From contig JAJTDM010000017.1 in NCBI GenBank assembly GCA_021300575.1, forward strand, positions 1 through 64,000: DNA of 64,000 nt, given 5' to 3'. The notes under the pieces are model-generated. The model was not told where the DNA came from, made no database searches, and was given only the letters and a program-made list of their open reading frames with translations. Within the stretch, counting starts at the first letter, position 1, and each line of letters begins with the position of its first letter. The position numbers and the translations under genes were made by a program. The stretch comes from Rubrivivax sp. (GTDB taxonomy: Bacteria > Pseudomonadota > Gammaproteobacteria > Burkholderiales > Burkholderiaceae_C). This document shows, piece after piece, positions 1 through 7,393 of this stretch.

Positions 1-765
1 GCAGCAGCCCACCACGGGCCGCAACAAACCACCCCCCTCTGCACTCCTCCAGGCTCATTCCTCGCTGGAATCACGGGCCCGCCTCCAGGCTCAAACCTCG
101 TTGGACAAGACTCCGAGTTGCGCAAGTCGGGCTACTACGACATCATGCGCAAGATCCACTTGGACCAGGGCAACGTCGTCTACCTGGCCAACACCGCGGG
201 CGGCAACCGCTTCCGGATGTACACCTCCAAGAAGATCGACAAGCCTGATTTCACGGGCATGAAGATGCGCGTGTCGCCGGTCTACTCGCCGCTGGTGCGC
301 GCCCTGGGCGGTGCCCCCGTATCCATGGCGCCGGCCGATGTCTACACCGCCATGGAGCGCGGAGTGGTCGATGGTTACGGCTGGACCTACACCGGCATCG
401 ACGTATTCGGCTGGAACGAGGTCACCAAGTTCGTGATCGACCACCCCTTCTACTCCCTGGATGGTGCCATCCTGATCAACAAAGCGGTCTGGGACAAGAT
501 GCCGGCCGATGTGCGGGCCACGCTGGAGCAGATCGGGGCAGACCTGGAACTGGAAGTGCAGAAGTACATCGGTGACAGGCTCTCGAAGGAAGACCAGAAG
601 CTGCGCAAGCTCGGTGTCCTGCCCATCACATTCAGCAAGGCCGATGCGGAGCGTTACATCAAGGTCGCCTATGAAGCCGGCTGGAAGGACTTTGTCGAGA
701 AAAACGCCGACGCGATCAAGGCCAACCCCGGTGTCCTCGAGAGCCTGCAGCGCCTGGGTAACTGA
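1..765 (+). CDS. TRAP transporter substrate-binding protein (DctP family), 5'-truncated
   Basis: This is the periplasmic solute-binding subunit of a TRAP transporter. The frame is open from base 1, but DctP-like sequence begins only near base 112, and the first possible start after the repeats is a TTG at 118. From there 215 residues remain, against roughly 320-340 for a full protein. The retained C-terminal lobe includes the segment GMKMRVSP and the ligand-site region MAPADVYTAMERGVVDGY. The signal peptide and N-terminal lobe are missing. The permease genes follow after about 100 bp, so it was once the first gene of this TRAP operon. Either the gene is broken by the repeat-bearing sequence at 1-110 or the window edge is a misassembly. 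As it stands it would not be secreted or functional. Confidence 0.75.
   Translation, partial: AAAHHGPQQTTPLCTPPGSFLAGITGPPPGSNLVGQDSELRKSGYYDIMRKIHLDQGNVVYLANTAGGNRFRMYTSKKIDKPDFTGMKMRVSPVYSPLVRALGGAPVSMAPADVYTAMERGVVDGYGWTYTGIDVFGWNEVTKFVIDHPFYSLDGAILINKAVWDKMPADVRATLEQIGADLELEVQKYIGDRLSKEDQKLRKLGVLPITFSKADAERYIKVAYEAGWKDFVEKNADAIKANPGVLESLQRLGN
46..105. repeat. Two imperfect 24-bp direct repeats at the window edge
   Basis: Copies at 46-69 and 82-105 differ at only a few bases and lie 36 bp apart. The reading frame of the following TRAP gene is open through both, but the residues they would encode do not resemble a TRAP binding protein. This looks like a repeat junction that replaces the 5' half of the gene, or a contig-edge artefact. 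Confidence 0.55.
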
Positions 766-872
766 GCGGACGGTCTGCGGGGGCCTGCCTCAGGCCATTG
801 CACCGGATGGATCCAGTCCGGCTTCCACACCTGACTGGCCCTCCTCTACGGAACTCTTCCGACCGACCGCCC

Positions 873-1346
873 ATGTTCCATCGTTTGTTGAATCGGTTGG
901 AGGACGCGTTGGCTGCCGTGGCCGGCGCCCTTCTGATCCTGGCCGTGCTCATGGTGACCGTCGACGTGGTCTCCCGCGCGCTGTTCAACAAGCCCCTGGC
1001 CTGGGTATTCGAGGTGACGGAGTACATCCTGCTGTTCGTCCCCTGCCTCGGAATGGCCTGGCTGGCACGTAACGAGGGGCACGTGAAGATCGACATCGTC
1101 ACCGCCCGGCTCAGCCCCGGAGCGAATGCCGCGCTCACCCGCGGGGTGAACCTGATCGTGAGCCTCGTTTGCCTGTTTATCGCCTGGTGGGGGAGCATCG
1201 CTACTGCCGAGAGCTGGCGCGGCAAGGTGCAGATCGAAGGCATTTTGCAGACACCGCAATACTTGGTCTACGCGGCCATCCCCCTCGGCTTCGCGCTGTG
1301 CGGGATCGAGTTCGCTCGCAAAGCCCTGGCCTCAGGAGCCAAATGA
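873..1346 (+). CDS. TRAP transporter small permease (DctQ family)
   Basis: This is the small four-helix membrane subunit of a TRAP transporter, 157 residues. Hydrophobic stretches lie near residues 13-35, 48-68, 88-108 and 125-145. The ATG at 873 was chosen over an in-frame upstream start because the protein then begins just before the first helix, as in the family. Its stop overlaps the start of the large permease (ATGA), so the two are translationally coupled. The substrate is not readable from this subunit. The adjacent DUF1989, molybdenum hydroxylase and Rid genes point to a nitrogenous compound (inference). Confidence 0.85.
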   Translation: MFHRLLNRLEDALAAVAGALLILAVLMVTVDVVSRALFNKPLAWVFEVTEYILLFVPCLGMAWLARNEGHVKIDIVTARLSPGANAALTRGVNLIVSLVCLFIAWWGSIATAESWRGKVQIEGILQTPQYLVYAAIPLGFALCGIEFARKALASGAK

Positions 1347-2656
1347 TGGAATGGTGGCTCGTTCTACTGATCATCATCGGCTCTGTGCTGGTTCTGCTGG
1401 CAGCTGGGGTTCCCGTTGCCTTTGGCTTCCTCTTGATCAATCTGGTGGGAGCGGAGCTGCTGCAAGGCGGCGGGCGCGCCTTCCACCAGATCATCCTGAG
1501 CATCTACAGCTCGGTCACCTCGTTCAGCTTGCTGCCTATCCCCTTGTTCGTCCTCATGGGGGAAATCCTGTGGCAGTCGAACATCGCTGGACGGGCCCTT
1601 GGCGCCATGGACAAGCTGCTGGGCCACGTGCCGGGCCGACTGAGCTTTCTGACCGTCGGCAGCGGCACCGTCTTCGCAGCGTTGAGCGGCTCCACGGTGG
1701 CCAACACCGCGATGCTGGGAAGCCTGCTGTTGCCAGATATGCGCAAGCGCGGCTACGCGCACGACCTGTCCATGGGACCCATCATGGGCAGCGGGGCCCT
1801 GGCCATGCTGATCCCGCCAAGCGCACTGGCAGTGGTTTATGCCGCCGTCGCCAAGGTCTCCATCGGTAAGCTGCTGATGGCGCTGGTCGTGCCAGGCCTG
1901 CTAATCGCCGTGCTGTACGCCGTCTATATCCTGGTCAGAGCCTTGCGGAACCCGGAAGCTGCGCCGGCCTACGACGTGGAGAAGGCCAGCACCCGCGAGA
2001 AAATCATCGGTCTCGTAAAGTATGTGATGCCCCTTTCGGTCATCGTCTTCCTGGTCGTAGGGGTGATCTTCCTGGGCGTGGCCACCCCGACCGAGGCAGC
2101 AGCCCTGGGCTGCCTGGGCTCGATCGGTATGGCAGCAGCCTACCGCGACCTGGATTTGCGACGCTTCGTACTCGCGATCAAGGGCACTCTCACCATCTCG
2201 GTGATGATGCTCACCATCATGGCCGCGGCCATCGGTTTCAGCCAACTGCTGGCCTATTCGGGCGCCAGCCGAGGCCTGCTGCAGTTCGTCACGACTCTGG
2301 ATGTCGCGCCGATCGTGATGCTGATACTGATGCAAGCCATCATCCTGGTGCTTGGGTGCTTCATGGAGCAGATCGCGATCATGCTGATCACGCTGCCCAT
2401 TTTCATCCCGATCATCCTGAAGCTGGGGATTGACCCGATCTGGTTCGCCGTCATCACACTGATCAGCCTGGAGATCGCCCTGATGACACCTCCCTTTGGG
2501 TTGCTGCTGTTCGTGATGAAGGGGGTTGTGCGTGACGTGTCGATGAAGGTCATCTACCTCGCCGCCATGCCCTACATCCTGATCGATATCCTGGTCATCG
2601 GCCTGATCATGATCTGGCCAGACATCGCCCTGGCGCTCACCCGTTTCGTACGGTGA
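1343..2656 (+). CDS. TRAP transporter large permease (DctM family)
   Basis: This is the large, sodium-dependent translocation subunit of the TRAP transporter, 437 residues with about twelve hydrophobic segments. Typical DctM features are visible: LPIPLFVLMGEIL near residue 65, a SGSTVAN segment near 115, and TPPFGLLLFVMKGV near the C terminus. The start lies inside the dctQ stop codon; an ATG directly after it (1346) is an alternative. The next small gene begins about 24 bp downstream, so the operon continues into the catabolic genes. Confidence 0.9.
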   Translation: MMEWWLVLLIIIGSVLVLLAAGVPVAFGFLLINLVGAELLQGGGRAFHQIILSIYSSVTSFSLLPIPLFVLMGEILWQSNIAGRALGAMDKLLGHVPGRLSFLTVGSGTVFAALSGSTVANTAMLGSLLLPDMRKRGYAHDLSMGPIMGSGALAMLIPPSALAVVYAAVAKVSIGKLLMALVVPGLLIAVLYAVYILVRALRNPEAAPAYDVEKASTREKIIGLVKYVMPLSVIVFLVVGVIFLGVATPTEAAALGCLGSIGMAAAYRDLDLRRFVLAIKGTLTISVMMLTIMAAAIGFSQLLAYSGASRGLLQFVTTLDVAPIVMLILMQAIILVLGCFMEQIAIMLITLPIFIPIILKLGIDPIWFAVITLISLEIALMTPPFGLLLFVMKGVVRDVSMKVIYLAAMPYILIDILVIGLIMIWPDIALALTRFVR

Positions 2657-2679
2657 GCTTTTTCCCTGGAGACATTTCT

Positions 2680-2844
2680 ATGGACGACCACGACACCCTT
2701 TTCAAGGTGCCCTTCACCGAGCAGCAATTGGTGCTGCTGCAGAAGGTCGTTGAGGAGGGCACTTTCGGCAACACCATCGAAGAGGTCTGCCACAGCATCC
2801 TCCGCCAATACACCGAACAACTCTTTGGCAAGGACGGCAACTGA
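2680..2844 (+). CDS. Hypothetical 54-residue protein in the TRAP/molybdenum hydroxylase cluster
   Basis: I do not recognise this protein. It starts at an ATG preceded by a purine-rich CTGGAGA ribosome site; a GTG at 2653 in the same frame would overlap dctM. The sequence is acidic and predicted largely helical (FTEQQLVLLQKVVEEG, then IEEVCHSILRQYTEQLFG), a size and shape reminiscent of ribbon-helix-helix proteins, although no clear N-terminal strand is seen. It lies between the permease and the DUF1989 gene with only 2 bp before the latter, so it is co-transcribed. It could be a small regulator or an accessory protein of the cluster. Confidence 0.6.
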   Translation: MDDHDTLFKVPFTEQQLVLLQKVVEEGTFGNTIEEVCHSILRQYTEQLFGKDGN

Positions 2845-2846
2845 GT

Positions 2847-3797
2847 ATGGAATACGGAAACACGCTCGAATCAATGCGCCTGGAACCAGTCACAGGCAAG
2901 GCCATCCCGCTCAAGGCCGGACAGACCCTGCACATCACGCTGGCCGAGGGGCCCCAGTGCGTGGACTTCAACTGCTTCAACCTGCATGACTACCGCGAGG
3001 CCATGTCGGTAGGCCATATGCGCCGCACCGGCTTTCGCGCCCATCGCGGCAGCATCATCTGGAGCAAGCCGCCTCGCTATAACCCAATGATGGTGTTCCT
3101 GGAAAAGCCCGACACCTGCGTCACCGACCTGCTGGCGGCCCGCTGCCACGCGACCCAGTTCGAGAAGGAGCGCGGCTACCCCGGCCTTCACACCAATTGC
3201 CAGGACACCTTCGCGGAGGCGATCGGCGAATACCGCCTGTGCCCCGACGACGTACACGACTCCCTGAACATGTGGATGAACACCGGCTGGGACGACGCGG
3301 GCAACTTCATCCCCAACGTGCGGCGCAACACCGGGCGCAAGGGCGACACCGTCGTCCTGATGGCGCTGATGGATGTGCTGGCCGTGCCCATCGTCTGCGG
3401 CTCGGGTGACGTCTCCAATACCAGTAACTTCTGGTTCCGCCCGATCGACATCGCAGTACGCGAGGCCAGCGACCAGGGCCAAGCGGTGATGGCCAGGTTG
3501 CTCAAGCGCCACACCGGCTTCCTGAACCAGCGCCGCCCGGGCCAATACCGGGTGCCCCCGCGGGACGACCATCGCGAGTGCACCTGCGACCCCAGCTATG
3601 TGCCGCAGTTCGTCAACTCGCCGGTGAAGACCCGAGATCTCGAGTTCAAGCTCAGCGCAGCGGATCGCGAGAATCTCAAGCGCCTGATCAAGATGAAGCA
3701 AGGCGACGACGAGCAGGACGCCTTCCGCGCCGCCGTCATGACTTGGTACACCAGGTTCAAGACCCGGCAGATCGTGCCAGAGTCGATGGACCTCTGA
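2847..3797 (+). CDS. DUF1989 (urea carboxylase-associated) family protein
   Basis: The protein has 316 residues. The N-terminal two thirds match the DUF1989 fold: GKAIPLKAGQTLHITLAEG, QCVDFNCFNLHDYREAMS, and HDSLNMWMNTG near residue 135 with its conserved His/Asp/Asn cluster. Family knowledge: DUF1989 proteins accompany urea or guanidine carboxylases, and a pair of them forms carboxyguanidine deiminase. No carboxylase gene lies nearby here. The C-terminal part from about residue 225 contains HRECTCD and looks like an extra metal- or Cys-containing segment. The gene sits between a TRAP transporter and a molybdenum hydroxylase, so a hydrolase or deiminase role on a nitrogenous intermediate is a reasonable inference, not a demonstrated one. 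Confidence 0.75.
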   Translation: MEYGNTLESMRLEPVTGKAIPLKAGQTLHITLAEGPQCVDFNCFNLHDYREAMSVGHMRRTGFRAHRGSIIWSKPPRYNPMMVFLEKPDTCVTDLLAARCHATQFEKERGYPGLHTNCQDTFAEAIGEYRLCPDDVHDSLNMWMNTGWDDAGNFIPNVRRNTGRKGDTVVLMALMDVLAVPIVCGSGDVSNTSNFWFRPIDIAVREASDQGQAVMARLLKRHTGFLNQRRPGQYRVPPRDDHRECTCDPSYVPQFVNSPVKTRDLEFKLSAADRENLKRLIKMKQGDDEQDAFRAAVMTWYTRFKTRQIVPESMDL

Positions 3798-3824
3798 CTG
3801 CACGGGCCTGACAGCCTCCTCCCG

Positions 3825-4322
3825 ATGACGCAGACCGGCGCTGACGAACAAGCTTTTGCCTTCCGCCTCAACGGCGAGGCATTGACGGTGCGGGCCCTAC
3901 CCGATGAGCCGCTGCTGTATGTGCTGCGCGATCGACTGAAGAAGAAGGGCACTCGCTTCGGTTGCGGCCTGAACCAGTGCGGCGCGTGCCGGGTGACGAT
4001 AGACGGCCGGTTGCAGGCGTCCTGTGATATACCGATTTGGGCAGTCGAGGGCAAGTCGGTCACCACGATAGAGGGCCTTGGCGCCCAGGGGCTGCACCCG
4101 GTGCAGCAGGCCATGATCGAGGCGCAGGCCGGCCAGTGCGGCTTTTGCCTGAGCGGCATGGTGGTGTCGCTTGCTCACATGCTGGAACAGGAACGAGAAC
4201 CGGACGAGGCGGCGATTCGCGCAGCGCTTGACGGCCACCTTTGCCGCTGCGGTACCCACCAGCGTATCGTCCAGGCAGCCGTGCGCGCGGCAGCCACCCT
4301 GCGCAGCAGGCCTACGGCATGA
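3825..4322 (+). CDS. 2Fe-2S subunit of a xanthine dehydrogenase-family molybdenum hydroxylase
   Basis: This is the small iron-sulfur subunit (CoxS/IorA type), 165 residues. Both [2Fe-2S] sites are visible: the plant-type cluster GCGLNQCGACRV near residues 46-57, and the second cluster in CGFCLSGM near 105 and HLCRCGTHQRI near 138. It passes electrons from the molybdenum centre to an acceptor. Its stop overlaps the start of the large subunit (ATGA), so the subunits are made in step. No FAD (CoxM) or cytochrome c subunit lies in this cluster, as in isoquinoline oxidoreductase-type enzymes that use other acceptors. Confidence 0.92.
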   Translation: MTQTGADEQAFAFRLNGEALTVRALPDEPLLYVLRDRLKKKGTRFGCGLNQCGACRVTIDGRLQASCDIPIWAVEGKSVTTIEGLGAQGLHPVQQAMIEAQAGQCGFCLSGMVVSLAHMLEQEREPDEAAIRAALDGHLCRCGTHQRIVQAAVRAAATLRSRPTA

Positions 4323-6463
4323 ACCTCGCTTTCAGGCTCGCCCAGGGCGGCGTGCGCGCAGACCTTCCGCCCAGCCTTGCAGTCAACCCCGAGTTGTCCA
4401 CATGGATCGCATTCGGTGAAGATGGGCAGATCCAGGTCCGCTCGGGCAAGGTCGAAATCGGCCAGGGCATTCGCACCGCCCTGGCCCAGATTGCCGCCGA
4501 GGAGCTGTGCGTGCCCTTTGCGCGTATCGAAGTGGTGCCCACACGTACCGGCCTGTCGCCTGACGAGGCAGTCACTTCGGGCAGCCTGTCCATCCAGGAG
4601 TCGGGCCATGCCATCCGGCACCTTTGCGCAGACTTGCGTGAACGACTCATTGCCCAGGCGGCTACGCGCTGGCGGGTAGCGCGAGAGGACTGCCACGCCG
4701 AGGACGGCAGCGTGGTCCATCCGGCTTCCAAGCAGCGGCTTGCCTACGAGGCGCTCGAACCCGCGAGCCTCCTTGAGGGTGAGGTCGGCAGCCACCCCCG
4801 GCTGCTGGAGTCGCAGGCCCACCGGGTCGTCGGCCGCAGCGTGCCGAGGCTGGACCTGCCGGCCAAGCTGACCGGGCAGCCCGCCTATGTGCACGACCTG
4901 GAGCTGCCCGGTATGGTGCATGGGCGCATCATCCGGACCCGCCTGCCGGGCGCGACGCTGCGCAGCGTCGACCCGCAAGTGCTGCGGCGCCTGGATCCGC
5001 AAGTGTCGGTCTGGCAAGACAGCAACTTTCTGGCGGTCACCTCGGTGCACGAGTGGCGCGCGGTGAAGGCCGCGGCCCTGATCGACGGTGCCGCGAAATG
5101 GGAACTTGCGTCCCTGCCCTTCGCTGGCGAGCCCCTGCAGGACTGGTTACCCACCCAAGCCGTTGAAAGCAGGGTGATCGCCGAACGCGGCGAAGCGCGC
5201 GCCAGGTCCGCCACCTACAGCGCCCGCTTCAGCAAGCCTTTCATTGCCCACGCGGCGCTGGCGCCGTCGTGCGCGGTAGCTCGTTGGGATGACGAGAGGC
5301 TGGAGGTCTGGAGCCACAGCCAGGGCGTCTACAACCTGCGGGCCGACCTGGCGCTGTGCTTTCCTGGAGTGCAGATCACCGTACAGCATGCAGAGGGGCC
5401 GGGCTGCTACGGCCACAACGGTGCCGACGATGTCGCCCTGGATGCGGCCTTGCTGTCGCGGATGGCCCGCGCGCCGGTGCGCGTGCTGTGGTCACGTCGG
5501 GACGAACTGGTGCGCTCGCCCCTGGGCTCGGGCATGGCGATACAGGTCAACGCCCGCCTTGAAGGCCAGCGCATCACGACATGGACGCATGATATCTGGA
5601 GCTACGGCCACAGCCTGCGGCCCGGCCGGGCCGACACCCCCACATTGCTGGCTGCCAGCGAGATGAGCGACGGCTTCGCACCGCGCGTGGCCATCAACGC
5701 CGCCCTGACGGCTGGCGGCGGCTCCGAGCGCAACGCCATTCCGGCCTATGACTTCGGCCACCTGCGGGTCACGAACCACCGCCTGCTGCAGATGCCGGTA
5801 CGCACCTCGGCGCTGCGCTCGCTGGGCGCCTTCGGCAATGTGTTCGCCATCGAATCGAGCATGGACGACCTGGCCGAGCAGGCCGGCATGGACGCCTTCG
5901 AATTCCGGCTGGCGCACCTGCCCTCCCCCCGCGCCCGTCGCGTCATCGAGCGGCTGCGCCAACACCTGGGGGGCGAGTGGACCACGTCGCAGCCGGGCGG
6001 CCAGGGCTGGGGCATGGCCTTCGCCCATTACAAGAACACCGGCGCCTGGTGCGCGGTCGCTGCGCAGGTGGAGGTCAGCGACGAGGTCCGCGCCCATCGC
6101 CTGGTGGTCGTGGCCGACCTGGGCCTGGTGATCAACCCCGACGGCGCAGCCAACCAGATCGAAGGCGGCGCCCTTCAGGCCTGCAGCTGGACGCTGCTCG
6201 AAGAAATGACCTTCGATGCCCAGGGCCCCGCCAGTGTGGACTGGGAAAGCTATGGGATCGCCCGCTTCAACCAGATGCCGCAGGTGGAAGTGGTGCTGGT
6301 CGACGACCCGGACCAGCCCAGCGTGGGTGCTGGCGAGTGTGCCCATGGCCCCACGGCCGCAGCGCTGGGCAATGCGGTGAAGGCTGCGCTCGGACTGCGG
6401 ATCCGGCACCTGCCGTTGTCCAGGCAACGCATCATCGAGGCGATCGAAGAGGCGCAGGACTGA
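4319..6463 (+). CDS. Molybdopterin-binding subunit of a xanthine dehydrogenase-family oxidoreductase (IorB-like)
   Basis: This is the large catalytic subunit, 714 residues. The order of segments fits isoquinoline 1-oxidoreductase/nicotinate dehydrogenase B-type subunits: SGKVEIGQGIRTALAQI near residue 45, a second domain from about 160 (PRLDLPAKLTGQPAYVHDLE), HSQGVYNLR near 335 for cofactor contact, and the catalytic Glu in VGAGECAHGPTAAALGNAV near 670. Such enzymes hydroxylate a carbon next to nitrogen in heteroaromatic rings, or oxidise aldehydes. At about 714 residues it is typical for the family. No Tat signal is seen at the chosen start, which overlaps the stop of the small subunit. The true substrate is unknown. 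Confidence 0.88.
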   Translation: MNLAFRLAQGGVRADLPPSLAVNPELSTWIAFGEDGQIQVRSGKVEIGQGIRTALAQIAAEELCVPFARIEVVPTRTGLSPDEAVTSGSLSIQESGHAIRHLCADLRERLIAQAATRWRVAREDCHAEDGSVVHPASKQRLAYEALEPASLLEGEVGSHPRLLESQAHRVVGRSVPRLDLPAKLTGQPAYVHDLELPGMVHGRIIRTRLPGATLRSVDPQVLRRLDPQVSVWQDSNFLAVTSVHEWRAVKAAALIDGAAKWELASLPFAGEPLQDWLPTQAVESRVIAERGEARARSATYSARFSKPFIAHAALAPSCAVARWDDERLEVWSHSQGVYNLRADLALCFPGVQITVQHAEGPGCYGHNGADDVALDAALLSRMARAPVRVLWSRRDELVRSPLGSGMAIQVNARLEGQRITTWTHDIWSYGHSLRPGRADTPTLLAASEMSDGFAPRVAINAALTAGGGSERNAIPAYDFGHLRVTNHRLLQMPVRTSALRSLGAFGNVFAIESSMDDLAEQAGMDAFEFRLAHLPSPRARRVIERLRQHLGGEWTTSQPGGQGWGMAFAHYKNTGAWCAVAAQVEVSDEVRAHRLVVVADLGLVINPDGAANQIEGGALQACSWTLLEEMTFDAQGPASVDWESYGIARFNQMPQVEVVLVDDPDQPSVGAGECAHGPTAAALGNAVKAALGLRIRHLPLSRQRIIEAIEEAQD

Positions 6464-6502
6464 GGCGGCCCACCCCGTTTGCCCCGAGGAAAAAAACCGC
6501 CC

Positions 6503-6949
6503 ATGACCGCCAGCCATTCCCCCTTCCCCGCCGCCGGCCCCCACACCGGCCGCGAGAACATCCACCCGAGCACGCTCTACGAGCGGCGTATAAACGGAGT
6601 GCTGCTGTATTCCCCGGTGGTCAAGGTCACCCAGGGCACCCTCGTCTTCGTCTCAGGACTGCTGTCGCGGGACGCGGACGGCAACGTGATCGGCGAGGGC
6701 GACATGCGCGCCCAGATCCGACAGGTCACTCGCAACCTCGAGTGGGCCCTGGCCAGCGCCGGCGCCACCCTGAAGGACGTGGTGCGCACCTGTACCTTCA
6801 CCACGGACATCGACGAGTTCTTCAAGCATCCGGACCTGCGCGATGAGCTGTTCGGTGCAGCCCTGCCCACCAGCACCACCATTGGGGTGACGCGGCTGTC
6901 GAACCCGAAGTTCCTAGTGGAGGTGGAAGCGATTGCGATGCTAGCTTGA
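6503..6949 (+). CDS. Rid family protein (YjgF/YER057c/UK114), probably not a RidA-type deaminase
   Basis: The protein has 148 residues and the Rid fold signature: VFVSGLLSRDADGNV, QIRQVTRNLEWALASAG, and a C-terminal VEVEAIAML. In true RidA enzymes the Arg that binds the imine substrate sits in a PAR-S/T segment before the last strand. Here the matching residues read LPTSTTIGV, so that Arg is replaced. The protein therefore belongs with the Rid subfamilies that lack imine deaminase activity. An ATG at 6503, with a GAGGA element upstream, was taken as start. It closes the TRAP/DUF1989/molybdenum hydroxylase cluster, about 40 bp after the large subunit, so it probably acts on an intermediate of that pathway. 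Confidence 0.82.
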   Translation: MTASHSPFPAAGPHTGRENIHPSTLYERRINGVLLYSPVVKVTQGTLVFVSGLLSRDADGNVIGEGDMRAQIRQVTRNLEWALASAGATLKDVVRTCTFTTDIDEFFKHPDLRDELFGAALPTSTTIGVTRLSNPKFLVEVEAIAMLA

Positions 6950-7023
6950 AGGCGACGGGGCGCTGCCCGGCCCGATGTCGTGATCTGACCGCTGACTCTT
7001 TGCACATGGCCCGGACGGTCAGC

Positions 7024-7206
7024 TCATAGCGCCAACTTCGTCGGTATCACGGTATCGCTCAGGTCGGGCGTTGTGTTCATGATGACGGTCCTGACCACGC
7101 AGTCCACAGGTCGCCCAAGTTCGACGGTTGGCAGGCTGTTGAAGGGCCCATCGCCAGTCGCCCCGAGATAGCTGACGATCATGGAGCTATAGGCCGGCAG
7201 TTCCAA
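7024..7206 (-). CDS. Hypothetical 60-residue ORF, doubtful
   Basis: A short open frame lies in the gap between the Rid gene and the GMC remnant. It is not recognised. The composition is less Arg-rich than a random frame in this DNA (for example PFNSLPTVELGRPVDCVV), so it may be a fragment of a real gene that was cut during the same rearrangement that left the GMC remnant. There is no convincing ribosome site. The flanking 6950-7023 holds nothing else that I can support. Confidence 0.2.
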   Translation of the reverse strand: MELPAYSSMIVSYLGATGDGPFNSLPTVELGRPVDCVVRTVIMNTTPDLSDTVIPTKLAL

Positions 7207-7393
7207 GTCTCTGACCCAGCCCGCGCTGGCGCAGTACGGCAGCCGCGAGGTGGCCGCGGCAGCCGCGGCGCAGACCGATGCCCAGATCGAGGGCTACGTG
7301 CGCCAGCACGCCGAGACGATCTACCACCCGGTGGGGACCTGCCTCGCGGAGAAGGCCTCCGAGCTGATCCGCCGGGCGCTGCGGACGTCCTGA
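7202..7393 (+). pseudogene. Remnant of a GMC-family (choline dehydrogenase-like) oxidoreductase C terminus
   Basis: Reading plus-strand codons that end at the TGA at 7391 gives LTQPALAQYGSRE, then [20 protein letters not shown], then GTC followed directly by [13 protein letters not shown]. The first parts are the C-terminal GMC signature ([15 protein letters not shown] in the family). The last part matches the extreme C-terminal helix (MIAEKASDLIR). The roughly 50 residues normally between them, including the catalytic Asn of the NTNAP segment, are missing with the frame kept, near base 7343. Everything upstream of about 7202 is also lost. The relic lies antisense to the 3' end of ubiD. Confidence 0.72.

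Noticed and set aside
46-105. The two 24-bp repeats as a CRISPR or integron attC site
   Set aside because: Only two copies with a 12-bp gap, no dyad of attC type and no cas or integrase gene.
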